A DNA stretch of 50,097 nt from Bartonella sp. F02 (GTDB taxonomy: Bacteria; Pseudomonadota; Alphaproteobacteria; Rhizobiales; Rhizobiaceae), in NCBI RefSeq assembly GCF_026929975.1, contig NZ_JANHOK010000006.1, positions 1 through 50,097 on the forward strand, in the 5' to 3' direction. The first letter of the stretch is position 1; the number at the start of each line of letters is the position of its first letter. The position numbers and the translations under genes were made by a program. The notes under the pieces were generated by a model. The model was not told the origin of the DNA and did no database searches. It saw only the letters and a program-made list of their open reading frames with translations. Shown here piece by piece: positions 27,737-38,100 of the stretch.

Positions 27737-29632
27737 GTGCGCATTGAAATAATTAATTGTTTGAGTAAGATTTTTATTACAATTATTTTTTTATGTGGAT
27801 CTGCTGTTATTATTTTACCTTATATTGTATCAACAGATGCAATTCGTGTCCGTTTAGCGCAAGATTTAAGTGCATGGACTGGCTATAATGTGCAATTGCG
27901 TGATCTTCCACAGTTAAATATTTTTCCTTATCCCAAAGCCGTTCTTTCAGGTGTTACTTTGACATCAGAGATTGATGATGTCTCACCTTTAATGGAAGCA
28001 GAATCAATAGAAGTTGATCTTTCTTTAATCGATCTTCTACGGGGACGTATTTCTTTTTCAGAAACGCGAATTGTTCGTCCACGATTCGTTATGATAAAAC
28101 CTGTTAAAACAGCTGCAGATTTTTTGGATACATTTTCGCGATCGCAAGGAAGCTTAGGGTTAGCTGTACGCAGGGCCCGTGAAATGGTTCAGAACAATTC
28201 TGATCAATCAAATATAGAACATCTTTTAAATCAGCCTTTTGGGCGGATTGTTATCGAAAATGGTGTCCTCATATATCATAATGGTGTTTCTGGAATTGCA
28301 GAAAGAGTAACGGGAATAAATGCGACTTTAGATTGGCCAGAATTAACACAAGCAGTGCGGTTTCGTGCAAAAGCTCGTTGGCATGGAGAGTTAACAGAAT
28401 TATTGATTAATGCTGATCAGGCTTTGTTACTTTTTGCCGGTGGAAAAAGTTCACTGAAGGTGAGTTTCAATTCTATTCGTGGAGGAATAACATTTATAGG
28501 ACAAGCGCGATTAACAGACCATTATATATTTGATGGAAAGCTATTAATGCGTTCTCCTGGATGGAATCAGACATTAGCGTGGATTGGTCGTAATCTTTGG
28601 GGACATCATTTGAAAATACCCATTGTCTGGGAATCTCATTTTTTAGCACAGTCGACGCACATCCGAATGGATAATATTATATTTTCAATAGGTGCAGCAA
28701 ATGCACGTGGAGCCTTAGAATTAGATTTTCAAAACCATATTCCAACGATTATTGGATCATTAGGTTTTGATAATTTGGATTTTAATTTATTTGAGTCAAT
28801 ATTTTCTTCAATTAAAAACGAAAATAAATTTTTTGATATCATGATTTCTGATCATATCGGATTGGATGTAAGACTTTCAGCAGCACAAGCAAAAATAAAA
28901 GACGTTTCACTAGAAAATTTGGCCGCTACAATACAAATTAGAAATGGATATGGTATTTTTGATCTTGGCAATGCTAATGTTTTTGGTGGATCTGTTCAGA
29001 GTAACATTCAAATTGCACAAGAAGATGGTGAAAAAATACGTATTGAAGGGCGTGCTTCAGGAACATCTGTTGATATGCAATCTTTGTTAAATTTTTTAGG
29101 ATTTTCACCATTCATACAAGATAAAACCAACTTTATTGCTACAACAAAAATATTGACAGATTGTTGGCCAAAAAACTTTATGCAGATGCAAGGCCAATTA
29201 ACATTGAATATATCTTCAGGTCAGTTGTTGGGGTATGATTTAAATGATTTACAGAATAAGCTTTTAGAAAATAAACAGTTTTTTTTAGCCAATAATAATA
29301 TGACTTCAATAGCTTTTGATCGTTTGAATATTAAAGCAAAATTTGCAAATGGAGCAATAACAGTAAAAGAATTATTTATGCATATGGCGGATTGGAATTT
29401 ATTGTTGCAGGGGATCATTGCAATTTCTGATACTCAAGGCAAAGAGCATGAATTAACACTACAGGCACGATTACAAAAAAATAATCGCTCAGAAACTTTA
29501 TGCAAAGACGTTCAATGTCTGACAAATAGTTTGATGCAACCATTTGTTTTTTCTCTTAATTCTACAGGACAAAATATTGGTAATTTTTTTGTTAATCAAG
29601 ACAAAGAGTACTTTGTGCGCAATGCACAATAA
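27737..29632 (+). CDS. AsmA-family outer-membrane assembly/lipid-transport-like protein
   Basis: 631 residues starting at GTG 27737, with GAGGAAAA six bases upstream. One N-terminal membrane anchor (about residues 11-31, IFITIIFLCGSAVIILPYIV) is followed by a long periplasmic beta-rich region. The start of the mature part, LAQDLSAWTGYNVQLRDLPQ with LNIFPYPKAVLSGVTL, is the usual AsmA N-terminal domain (chorein-like), and the C-terminal AsmA_2 region (about 380-560) is recognisable by LENLAATIQIRNGYGIFDLG. Such proteins are thought to bridge the periplasm and move phospholipids toward the outer membrane. Monocistronic as far as can be seen. Confidence 0.82.
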   Translation: MRIEIINCLSKIFITIIFLCGSAVIILPYIVSTDAIRVRLAQDLSAWTGYNVQLRDLPQLNIFPYPKAVLSGVTLTSEIDDVSPLMEAESIEVDLSLIDLLRGRISFSETRIVRPRFVMIKPVKTAADFLDTFSRSQGSLGLAVRRAREMVQNNSDQSNIEHLLNQPFGRIVIENGVLIYHNGVSGIAERVTGINATLDWPELTQAVRFRAKARWHGELTELLINADQALLLFAGGKSSLKVSFNSIRGGITFIGQARLTDHYIFDGKLLMRSPGWNQTLAWIGRNLWGHHLKIPIVWESHFLAQSTHIRMDNIIFSIGAANARGALELDFQNHIPTIIGSLGFDNLDFNLFESIFSSIKNENKFFDIMISDHIGLDVRLSAAQAKIKDVSLENLAATIQIRNGYGIFDLGNANVFGGSVQSNIQIAQEDGEKIRIEGRASGTSVDMQSLLNFLGFSPFIQDKTNFIATTKILTDCWPKNFMQMQGQLTLNISSGQLLGYDLNDLQNKLLENKQFFLANNNMTSIAFDRLNIKAKFANGAITVKELFMHMADWNLLLQGIIAISDTQGKEHELTLQARLQKNNRSETLCKDVQCLTNSLMQPFVFSLNSTGQNIGNFFVNQDKEYFVRNAQ

Positions 29633-29730
29633 TTGTAAAAGAATATGAAATACATTGAATATATTATCTTTGTATAACATACGTGGTATAATATATATGC
29701 CAAAATTTAAATGATGTTTGTATGTATTTA

Positions 29731-29871
29731 TTAAGTCTGAGAAAAGATGCCATAACCATCTTCGGAGAATGTACTATTTGTATCTGCTCCAACTGAAGCA
29801 ATTCCGATAGTTCCAAGAATAAAAGCTAAAATTGTAGTAACTGTCACTATTGTAGCTTTTTTTGCAGACAT
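29731..29871 (-). CDS. Small single-pass membrane protein (46 aa)
   Basis: A short minus-strand frame starting MSAKKATIVTVTTILAFILG and ending YGIFSQT. ATG at 29869-29871 is preceded by GGAGAAAAAT, a strong and well-placed ribosome site, which is the main reason to accept it. Residues 7-28 form one hydrophobic helix after a positively charged N-terminus, followed by a short polar tail rich in Ser, Asp and Gly, so an inner-membrane peptide with a periplasmic tail (or an uncleaved signal) is likely. No family recognised. It lies alone between the AsmA-like gene and rsmE, on the opposite strand to both. Confidence 0.6.
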   Translation of the reverse strand: MSAKKATIVTVTTILAFILGTIGIASVGADTNSTFSEDGYGIFSQT

Positions 29872-30085
29872 ATTTTTCTCCAATAAGCAAAAAGAGCCAT
29901 TGAATGTAATGGCAAAGGGTATTCTTATAAGTTTTTATGAAAGCAGAATCATTCTACATTCTATTTGTTCCCTTATATTTCATAAAGGTGAAGAAATTCT
30001 ATAGTTTTTCATATATTTAATTTTTACGTTTGATTTTTCTTTTGTTTCTCTTGACGATTGCGGTTGGCTTTGGCACAATTTTTTT

Positions 30086-30829
30086 ATGCGTGCAAATTAT
30101 AAACTTCAAAGATTGTTCATTCGGCATTCTCTTGCTTTAAATGAAGAGATAGTTATAGAAGGGCCTCAGGCTTCTTATCTCGTGCATGTTCTGCGTATGA
30201 AAGAAGGAGCTAAAATTTTACTTTTTAATGGGCGCGATGGAGAGTGGCTTGCGAAATTGGTTACTATTAAGAAAAAATATGTTATTGTTCATATTATTCA
30301 CCAAGAAAGAGTGCAAACATCGTCTTCAGGTCTTATCTATTGTTTTGCTCCCTTAAAGCATGCGCGTTTAGATTATATGATTCAAAAGGCTGTAGAAATG
30401 GGAGTATCTGTTTTGCAGCCTGTTATGACACATCATACACAAGTAAGCCGTATCAATATGGCGCGTATAGAGGCTAATATTATTGAAGCTTCTGAACAGT
30501 GTGGTATTTTATCTTTACCAAAGTGTGAAACTGCTATATCGTTAGAAGAACTGTTAATGCAATGGGATAAGACGCGTTCTTTATTGTTTTGTGATGAAAT
30601 GCAAGAAACGTGTAATCCTTTGTCTATTTTAAATAAACACAAAGCTATTCCATTGGGAGTGCTTATTGGGCCAGAAGGTGGATTTAGTGAAAAAGAACGT
30701 ATCTTTTTAAAAAAACATCCGTTTGTTATTTCTATGTCGCTAGGTTCGCGTATTTTGCGTGCTGATACTGCAGCGGTGGCTGCTTTAGCTATTATTAATG
30801 CTGCGGTGGGGAATGAGTCTGTTAATTGA
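30086..30829 (+). CDS. rsmE: 16S rRNA (uracil-1498-N3) methyltransferase
   Basis: 247 residues of the SPOUT superfamily. The N-terminal PUA-like domain (FIRHSLALNEEIVIEGPQAS, then YLVHVLRMKEGAKILLFNGR) precedes the trefoil-knot methyltransferase domain with KHARLDYMIQKAVEMGVSVL, IGPEGGFSEKE and LGSRILRADTAAVAAL, which form the AdoMet pocket. RsmE methylates U1498 in the decoding region of 16S rRNA. Length matches the family. It lies 68 bases upstream of gshA on the same strand, an arrangement common in Rhizobiales, and the two are probably co-transcribed. Confidence 0.94.
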   Translation: MRANYKLQRLFIRHSLALNEEIVIEGPQASYLVHVLRMKEGAKILLFNGRDGEWLAKLVTIKKKYVIVHIIHQERVQTSSSGLIYCFAPLKHARLDYMIQKAVEMGVSVLQPVMTHHTQVSRINMARIEANIIEASEQCGILSLPKCETAISLEELLMQWDKTRSLLFCDEMQETCNPLSILNKHKAIPLGVLIGPEGGFSEKERIFLKKHPFVISMSLGSRILRADTAAVAALAIINAAVGNESVN

Positions 30830-30897
30830 AGGACTTGTAATGTCATTCAAAACGATTCATTTAAAGGGATAGGGTTAGTGATAGGGTAAAATAATTC

Positions 30898-32271
30898 ATG
30901 GCGCTTGATACGACTGATGAAAGTAAAATTGATAATCTAGATTCTTTGGTGGGCTATTTTCAAGAAGGCTGTAAAGCAAAAAATGATTGGCGTATTGGTA
31001 CTGAACATGAAAAGTTTCCATTTTATATAGATGGTTTTCGTCCTGTTCCATATGAAGGAACAAAAGGTATTCGTGTTCTTTTACAAGAAATGCATAAAGC
31101 TTTAGGTTGGAAGGCTATTTTAGATGAAGGAAATATTATTGGATTGGTAGGATCAGCTAATCAAGGTGCAATTTCTTTAGAACCTGGTGGGCAGTTTGAG
31201 TTATCTGGTGCACTACTGCAGACGATTGATCAGACTTATCATGAGGCAGCAGAACATCTGACTCTTCTTAAGAAAATTGCTAAACCATTGGGGATTGGTT
31301 TTCTTGGTATTGGAGCGAGTCCAAAATGGACCTTAGCTGAAACGCCACGTATGCCCAAATCACGTTATCAAATTATGACTAATTACATGCCAAAGGTTGG
31401 TCATGAGGGTCTTAATATGATGTATCGAACATCTACGATTCAGGTTAATCTTGATTTTTCCTCTGAAGCGGATATGCGGCGAAAAATGCAAGTGTCGATG
31501 AAGTTGCAACCGATTGCAACAGCTTTATTTGCGCGTTCTCCTTTTACAGAAGAGCGTCCAAATGGCTTTTTATCTTGGCGTTCACACATTTGGGCTGATA
31601 CGGATAATCAGAGAGCAGGGATACTTCCTTTTGTTTTTTCGGAATATTTTGGTTTTTCAGATTATGTTGAATGGGCACTTGATGTTCCAATGTATTTTAT
31701 TGTCCGTAATGGGCATTATCACGATTGTACACATATAACTTTTCGTCAGTTTTTGAACGGTGCTTTAAAAGAAGAAGTTGCCGATTCAACGCCAAATTTA
31801 GGAGATTGGGTGAATCATTTATCAACTTTGTTTCCTGAAGTACGCTTAAAACGCTTTTTGGAAATGAGAGGTGCTGATAGTGGATCTTTGCAACATATTT
31901 GTGCTTTATCTGCTTTTTGGGTTGGACTTCTTTATGACAGTGAAGCGCTTAATGAGGCAGAAGCTTTAACGAAAGATTGGTCGTATGAAGAAGTTTTAAA
32001 TATGCGCCAAGAAGTTCCTCAAAAAGGATTGAAAACGTCTTTTCGTCAAATTTCAATTTTGGAATTAGCACGACAAGCTGTTGCTATTTCACGTAAGGGA
32101 TTAAATAATCGTAAATTCTATAATGCAAACGGTTTGGATGAAACAAACTTTCTTAATCCTTTGGAAGAGATTATTGCTGCTGGGCAGACGGATGCTGATA
32201 AACTTTTATCTTATTACCATTCTATTTGGAATAAATCAGTAGAACCGGTGTTTTCAGAATATGCTTATTAG
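30898..32271 (+). CDS. gshA: Glutamate-cysteine ligase (plant/alphaproteobacterial type)
   Basis: 457 residues of the GCS2/plant-like family, which makes gamma-glutamylcysteine in the first step of glutathione synthesis. Motifs: RIGTEHEKFPFYIDGFRPVP, the ATP/metal segment SLEPGGQFELSGALL, MPKSRYQIMTNYMPKVG, MMYRTSTIQVNLDFSSEADM and RSHIWADTDNQRAG. Plant-type enzymes are redox-controlled by disulfides, but that cannot be judged here. It follows rsmE and probably shares its promoter. A structured element with a terminator-like core lies about 280 bases downstream. Confidence 0.95.
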   Translation: MALDTTDESKIDNLDSLVGYFQEGCKAKNDWRIGTEHEKFPFYIDGFRPVPYEGTKGIRVLLQEMHKALGWKAILDEGNIIGLVGSANQGAISLEPGGQFELSGALLQTIDQTYHEAAEHLTLLKKIAKPLGIGFLGIGASPKWTLAETPRMPKSRYQIMTNYMPKVGHEGLNMMYRTSTIQVNLDFSSEADMRRKMQVSMKLQPIATALFARSPFTEERPNGFLSWRSHIWADTDNQRAGILPFVFSEYFGFSDYVEWALDVPMYFIVRNGHYHDCTHITFRQFLNGALKEEVADSTPNLGDWVNHLSTLFPEVRLKRFLEMRGADSGSLQHICALSAFWVGLLYDSEALNEAEALTKDWSYEEVLNMRQEVPQKGLKTSFRQISILELARQAVAISRKGLNNRKFYNANGLDETNFLNPLEEIIAAGQTDADKLLSYYHSIWNKSVEPVFSEYAY

Positions 32272-32866
32272 ATTTGAAAGGTAAAAAAATCTTAGAAGTT
32301 CTATAGAACAAATATTTTTGCTCATTCTATTTGTATGACAACAAAAGTGAAATTGTCGTATTAATTTATTTCTATTCCTCAAATTAATTTTTGATGTGAC
32401 TAGAAGTGATTATATAAAGTAATGATTGGATAATTGTTTTATTGTGGATCAATAGAGTTTTGTCAAACAAAGAAAAAGTAGTATATTTTATTTGTTGAAT
32501 TAACATTGAAAGTTACATATTCATTTACGGAATTGTATATGAAGGAGAGAGTAAGTTTTCCAATAAAATAGAACTTATAGCAGCAGGTGCTGCTTTTTCT
32601 ATTTTTTAGAAAACTTTCACTGAGTTATTTGATAAATTGAAAATTATATGAATATTAAAAACGAGAATACCTCTCATTTATTATAAATGCATTTTTATTA
32701 ATATTCATACATAAAAAATAATTACTTTTATAACATTCATCACACAATGAAGAATAACTATTTTATAAAAGTAATATAAAAACACTTCTGCTCTCTTAAT
32801 CCAAAATAGAAAGACAGAAATTTATACTTTATTGGATATTATTTGTATGATGTAAAAACAAATACA
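32272..32866. other. Spacer gshA / rpsU with structured element
   Basis: About 600 AT-rich bases between convergent genes. It contains the nested stem-loop at 32553-32616 and a ten-codon open frame at 32539-32571 (MKERVSFPIK). A further inverted, A/T-rich region around 32690-32790 is too simple to interpret. Confidence 0.4.
32553..32616 (+). ncRNA. Three-tier nested stem-loop ending in terminator-like hairpin
   Basis: AAGTTTTC (32553-32560) pairs with GAAAACTT (32609-32616); AAAATAG (32565-32571) pairs with CTATTTT (32599-32605); AGCAGC (32579-32584) pairs with GCTGCT (32589-32594) around AGGT. The inner hairpin is followed by a T-rich run, so it can act as a terminator on the plus strand, while the outer stems are mutually compatible. 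It may be the gshA terminator, or the 3' end of an independent small RNA; the distance from gshA favours the second. Confidence 0.5.
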
Positions 32867-33100
32867 TTATCTCATAGCAACAGAGCGGCCATTGCTGACA
32901 AGACCTTCTCTTTGAGCACGTTTACGCGCTAACTTGCGTGTACGACGAATAGCTTCTGCTTTTTCACGAGCACGCTTTTCTGATGGTTTTTCATAAAACC
33001 CACGCATTTTCATTTCACGAAAAATACCTTCACGTTGCATTTTCTTCTTTAATGCACGAAGCGCTTGATCAACATTGTTATCACGAACGAGTACTTGCAC
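32867..33100 (-). CDS. rpsU: 30S ribosomal protein S21
   Basis: I choose GTG at 33098-33100, which gives [20 protein letters not shown] (read with initiator Met), the invariant start of alphaproteobacterial S21, and 77 residues. AGGAT lies upstream at normal spacing. Longer in-frame starts (to 33175) would add an unconserved hydrophobic leader. The rest, [20 protein letters not shown] followed by an Arg/Lys-rich helix, is standard. S21 sits on the small-subunit platform near the anti-Shine-Dalgarno and helps initiation. Confidence 0.94.
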   Translation of the reverse strand: MQVLVRDNNVDQALRALKKKMQREGIFREMKMRGFYEKPSEKRAREKAEAIRRTRKLARKRAQREGLVSNGRSVAMR

Positions 33101-33563
33101 GACTGATCCTATTTTTAGTATCATAGATAAACAAACAAAAACTAATTTTTTAAACATAAAGTTCAAAAAACACACAGGACGCTATATATCATATAAATGA
33201 GGTATTTGTCTATAATTGCTTTTAAAAAACTTTATTCTTTTTTCTACAAATAATTTTTTAAAGCTTTACATAGATATGGTCTGATTAAAAGGTTTAGATT
33301 TTATTGCTTGGATTAAGATAATTATTTTATGATGATATTTTTCATAAGTAGTCGCAATAAAGTTCAGACTCTTACTGAAAAATAAACTGTTTGCTTAGGA
33401 TTTTAAAAACTTAGATACGACATTCATTAATTAGAGTATACGTCGATATGAGTTCCATATCAAATTTTGCGCACTGCGTTTCACGAAATACAGAAAAATC
33501 ACATTATCGCATTAATGCATTTAGGAAAGATGATTTGATATCGTAATATAAAGAAACACCATG
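33101..33563. other. Spacer rpsU / tRNA-Arg
   Basis: About 460 AT-rich bases holding the rpsU upstream region. No gene or clear structure seen. Confidence 0.4.
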
Positions 33564-33640
33564 TGGCGCACCCGAAGAGATTCGAACTCCTGACCCCCAG
33601 ATTCGTAGTCTGGTGCTCTATCCAGCTGAGCTACGGGTGC
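33564..33640 (-). tRNA. tRNA-Arg (ACG)
   Basis: 77 bases on the minus strand with GCACCCG/CGGGTGC acceptor stem, anticodon loop CTACGAA (ACG, expected to be edited to ICG by TadA), T loop TTCGAAT and encoded CCA. Confidence 0.95.
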
Positions 33641-34027
33641 TCACGCTCACTTTATACAATTAAGATAAAGGGGTTCCTAATTGTTTTAACAATGAATTGC
33701 AAGTGAAACTTTAGGAAAAATAAAAAATTATCTGTTTGTATGAGATTTGTTCTTGTATAGAAATTATAATCCTTATCAGTTTATAAGATTTTTGTATGGT
33801 TTTTCTTTTGTTGCATTAGTTGCATTAACAGTAAAAGTTCAATATGAATGATAATTAACTTGACGATTTTATGAGTGAGAGATAGTCAGGGCGCGATGAG
33901 ATATGTTCTTGCGGTGGGGGTTTTCAATACACTATCTGCAATGTTGCTTTGTGTGGAATTCAAATATTCCGGTCGAAGACTATTTCATGACAGTTTTCAT
34001 AATTGATGACGAAGTAAGGATAGATGT
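33641..34027. other. Upstream region of the efflux operon
   Basis: About 390 bases with no gene; no TetR-type regulator stands beside the efflux genes and no clear operator palindrome is seen. Confidence 0.4.
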
Positions 34028-35149
34028 ATGAGATTATTAAAAAAGATCTTTCCATGGGTGCTTTTTGTTGTCGTTTTATCGATAATTTATTGGGGGATAA
34101 AACACAAATCAAAATCTGTTCTTATATCAGAGCAAAACAAAAATGCGGTGCATAAAACTTCAAAGACTTCAGGAGGTAGGCCTCCGATGAGTGTTGTCGT
34201 TGACTCCGTTAAAGTTCAAAGTTTTTATGAGCAATTGAATGCAGTGGGAAGTGGACGGGCTATTGCAGAAGTAGAATTAACACCTTGGTCAGCAGGTGTT
34301 ATTGATAAGTTTTTTGTATCCGCTGGAGTAGAAGTAAAAGCTGGTGATTTAATTGCAAAGCTTGATTCTCAAAAAGAAGAAATAGCTGTTGCAAAAGCTA
34401 AAGTGAAACGAGACAATAGCGCATTAACGCTTGCGCGTATTATGAAATTACGTGCTACTAAGACAGCTACAGAAGTGCAAGAAACTTCTGCGCGTTTAGA
34501 ATTAGATAATGCAGATTTAGTTTTACGTGATGCTGAGTTAGCGCTTGATCGACGTACAATTCGCGCTCCGATAAGTGGAACTGTTGGTATTTTACCTATT
34601 AATGCAGGAAATACTGTAACGCTCAATACTGTCATAGGTCGGATTGAAAATAGAGAGCGTATTTTGATTGATATATGGGTTCCTGAACGATACGCATCAT
34701 ACCTTCATAAGGGAGATGAAGTTGTTGCGACTTTAACAGACGATTCAAATAAGACTTTTGTTGGTCATATTTACGCACTTGATAATGTTGTTGATGAAGC
34801 AAGTCGCACACTTCACGTTCAAGTTGAAATTCAGAATAAAGAAAATACGCTTATGTCTGGCATGTCTTTTTCTGTTATGTTGAAATTTTATGGTGGTTTT
34901 TTTCCTGTTGTCGACCCTCTTGCTATTCAATGGAATAGCAGAGGATCATTCGTGTGGCGTGTGAAAGAGGGGAAAGTGGAGTATGTTCCTGTTTCGATTA
35001 TTAAGCGCTACGCAGATTATATTGTCGTGAAGGCGCCTTTAGAAAATAATGATAAAATAGTTATTCAAGGTGTACAAATGCTTTATCCAGGTAGTCGTGT
35101 TGTCTTTGATCAATCAAAAAATTCATCAACAACAAATATCAGCCACTAA
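34028..35149 (+). CDS. RND efflux periplasmic adaptor (MexA/AcrA family)
   Basis: 373 residues. A single N-terminal membrane segment (residues 7-24, IFPWVLFVVVLSIIYWGI) replaces the lipobox of classical AcrA, so the protein is membrane-anchored. The lipoyl half-motifs (ELTPWSAGVIDKFFVSAGVE and RRTIRAPISGTVGILPINAG) flank a short alpha-hairpin, then come the beta-barrel and membrane-proximal domains. It would link the inner-membrane pump encoded 17 bases downstream to an outer-membrane channel. No OMF (TolC-like) gene lies nearby, so the channel must come from elsewhere. Substrate unknown. Confidence 0.9.
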   Translation: MRLLKKIFPWVLFVVVLSIIYWGIKHKSKSVLISEQNKNAVHKTSKTSGGRPPMSVVVDSVKVQSFYEQLNAVGSGRAIAEVELTPWSAGVIDKFFVSAGVEVKAGDLIAKLDSQKEEIAVAKAKVKRDNSALTLARIMKLRATKTATEVQETSARLELDNADLVLRDAELALDRRTIRAPISGTVGILPINAGNTVTLNTVIGRIENRERILIDIWVPERYASYLHKGDEVVATLTDDSNKTFVGHIYALDNVVDEASRTLHVQVEIQNKENTLMSGMSFSVMLKFYGGFFPVVDPLAIQWNSRGSFVWRVKEGKVEYVPVSIIKRYADYIVVKAPLENNDKIVIQGVQMLYPGSRVVFDQSKNSSTTNISH

Positions 35150-35166
35150 GATAATTAAGGTATGCA

Positions 35167-38100
35167 ATGAGCCAAGAATTTGAGGGGAAACAGCTTGTGG
35201 CGCAATCAGAGTCAAGTGGTATGATAGCGTTATTTATTCGTAGGCCAGTTTTTACTTTTGTTGTAAATGCGATGATTGTGATTGCGGGATTTGCAGCATG
35301 GATGAATGTTGATGTCCGTGAGTTGCCAGATGTTGATAATCCTGTAACGACGATTATGACGATTTTTTCTGGTGCGTCGGCAGAAACAATTGATCGTGAG
35401 ATCACAAAAGTTATAGAGGACGCTGTTTCTCATGTCTCTGGGATCAAAACAATTTCTTCTACATCTTCTTTCGGTCGCTCTCGTGTGGTTGTAAATTTTA
35501 ATGTTGGTGTTGATTTGAATATTGCTGCATCTGATATTCGTGATGCTATTTCTCGTATTTCGCGTTCTTTACCAAAAGATGCAGACCAACCTCTTATTAT
35601 TAAAGCAGATTCAAATGCTGCAGCAATGATGTACCTTGTTGTAACTTCTCCAACGATGAGTATTGAGGATCTGACAACAATTGTAAATGATCAAATTGTT
35701 GATGTGCTTTCTTCTATTGATGGTGTTGGGGATGTTCAGATTGATAGTGCTCATACGAAGATTTTTCAGGTTGATATTGATCAAATAAAACTTGCTAGCT
35801 ATGGATTAACCGTTGCAGATATTTCACGTGTTCTCTCTGATATGAATACTGATATACCTGTGGGTTCATTAGATAATTTTAAGCAAACTTTAATTGTACG
35901 TGCTACGGCGCGTTTGACAACTCCAGAAGATTTTGAACAAATTATTTTAAAACCTCATGTTCATGTTGGTGATGTTGCCCAAGTTACTTTGTCTCCTGAT
36001 ATAGAAAAAGTTATTCTTCGTGTTAATGGCAAAACAGGGATTGGGTTAGGAATTGTGCGTAAAGCGCAATCTAATACTCTTGATATTTCCAAAGGAGTTC
36101 GAACGGCTCTTGATAATCTCAAAACTATTTTGCCTTCATCTGTTCATGTTGGTATTATTAGTGATGACGCTATTTTTATTAAGAGTGCTCTTCATGAAGT
36201 TGAAATTGCTTTAGTTATTGCTGTTCTTAGTGTGGTCTTGGTTATTTTCCTTTTCCTTAAAGATTTCCGTGTGACGCTCATTCCTGCTTTATCTATTCCT
36301 GTTGCTTTGATTGGAACAATCGCAGCCATTTACCTTATAGGATTTTCATTGAATGTTCTCACGTTTTTAGGACTTGTTTTGGCAACAGGTCTTGTTGTGG
36401 ATGATGCAATTGTTGTCTTGGAAAATATTGTTCGATGGCGCAATATGGGATCTAATCCTCGGCAGGCTTCGATATTAGGGACACAAGAGGTTTTTTTTGC
36501 TGTCTTGGCAACAACGTTGACTTTGATTACTGTTTTTATTCCTATCTCTTTTCTTCCTGGGCAAGTTGGAAGACTTTTTAGAGAATTTGGCTTTGTGTTA
36601 GCTGTTGCTGTTTTTCTTTCTTCAATTGTTGCATTAACTCTTTGTCCTATGTTAGCTGCATCCTTTCTTAAGGAACATAGCGAAGATAGTGAAGAGAAGG
36701 ATTATCGTTTTTCTTTTTTGTATAAGTTAGGCGCTTTTTTAAGCAAAAACTATTCTTATAGCTTGCATAAATGTTTAGAGCGGCCTTGGACTGTTGTATT
36801 GGTTTCGATTGCTTTTTTCTGTCTTTGTGTTGGTGGTTATATGAAATTGCAACACGAATTAACGCCAGAAGAAGATAGAGCTGCGATTGCTTTAATCGTT
36901 AGTGGGCCACAAGGGATTTCAACGAAATATTTGAATGAACAAGTGGAGAAAATTGAAGAAAGTTTAAAACCATTGCGAGATTCTGGTGAAATTGTTAATA
37001 GTTATTCTATTGCAGGAATAGGAGGGTCATCCAATAACGCTTTCCTTATTTTATTGCTTTCACCTTGGGATAAGCGTTCACGGAGTCAACAAGAAATTGT
37101 AAAAGATATTAATGCAAAAATTAGATCTTTTTCAGCAGTGTTGGCGTTTGTCGCCCAAGGTAATTCTTTAGGCATCCGAGGAACTAGTCAAGGGTTACAA
37201 TTTGCAATTCTTGGTGACAGTTATGCGAAATTGCAATCAACAGCCGATGAACTCGTACGTGCATTGAAAGCTAATTCGCATTTTGTTCGTCCACGATTGA
37301 CTAGTGATGCAACACAACCGCAATTTTTTATTGATATTAATCGAGAAAAAGCTTCCGATTTAGGGATTGATATCACTAATTTAGGCAATACATTGCAAGC
37401 AATGTTAGATGGCAGGAAAATAGGTTCTGTTTATATTAATGATCATTCTTATGACGTTAAACTGACATCGCGTAACAATCCTATTCGTGATTCTGCTGAT
37501 TTGGGAAATATTGTTTTAAAAAGCAAGGACAATAAATATGTTCCCCTCTCGGTTATTGCAGAATTACATGAAAAAGCTATTGCGCCTCAATTAAACAGAG
37601 AACAGCGCATGCATGCTGTTGTTTTGAGTGCAAATCTTGCTCCGGGAGTTACTTTAGGAACAGCTTATCAAACGATGCAAAAAATTGCCTCTCCTTTGTT
37701 ACCTGAAGGAAATTACATTATTCCTTTGGGAGAAGCGGCGACTCTTGGTGAGACATCTTCGAGTATAATGGTTGTTTTTGGAGTTGCTTTTGTTATTATT
37801 TTATTAGTTTTAGCTGCTCAGTTTGAAAGTTTTATTTCAGGCTTTATTATAATAGCTACTGTTCCATTAGGGCTTGGTTGCGCTGTTGTTGCGATGCTTT
37901 TAAGCGGTGTAAGCCTTAATATTTATAGTCAAATTGGCTTAATTTTATTAATTGGTATTATGGCGAAAAATGGTATTTTAATTGTTGAGTTTGCAGATCA
38001 ACTGCGTGCTCAAGGGAAAAATGTACGTGAAGCTATAGAAGAAGCGGCGATTATTCGTCTTCGTCCTGTCTGTATGACAATGCTTTGTGCCATTTTAGGA

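Noticed and set aside
32553..32616. Assignment of the nested hairpins to the known Bartonella Brt regulatory RNAs
   Set aside because: Brt RNAs are described beside small helix-turn-helix genes; none follows these elements, and I cannot compare sequences.
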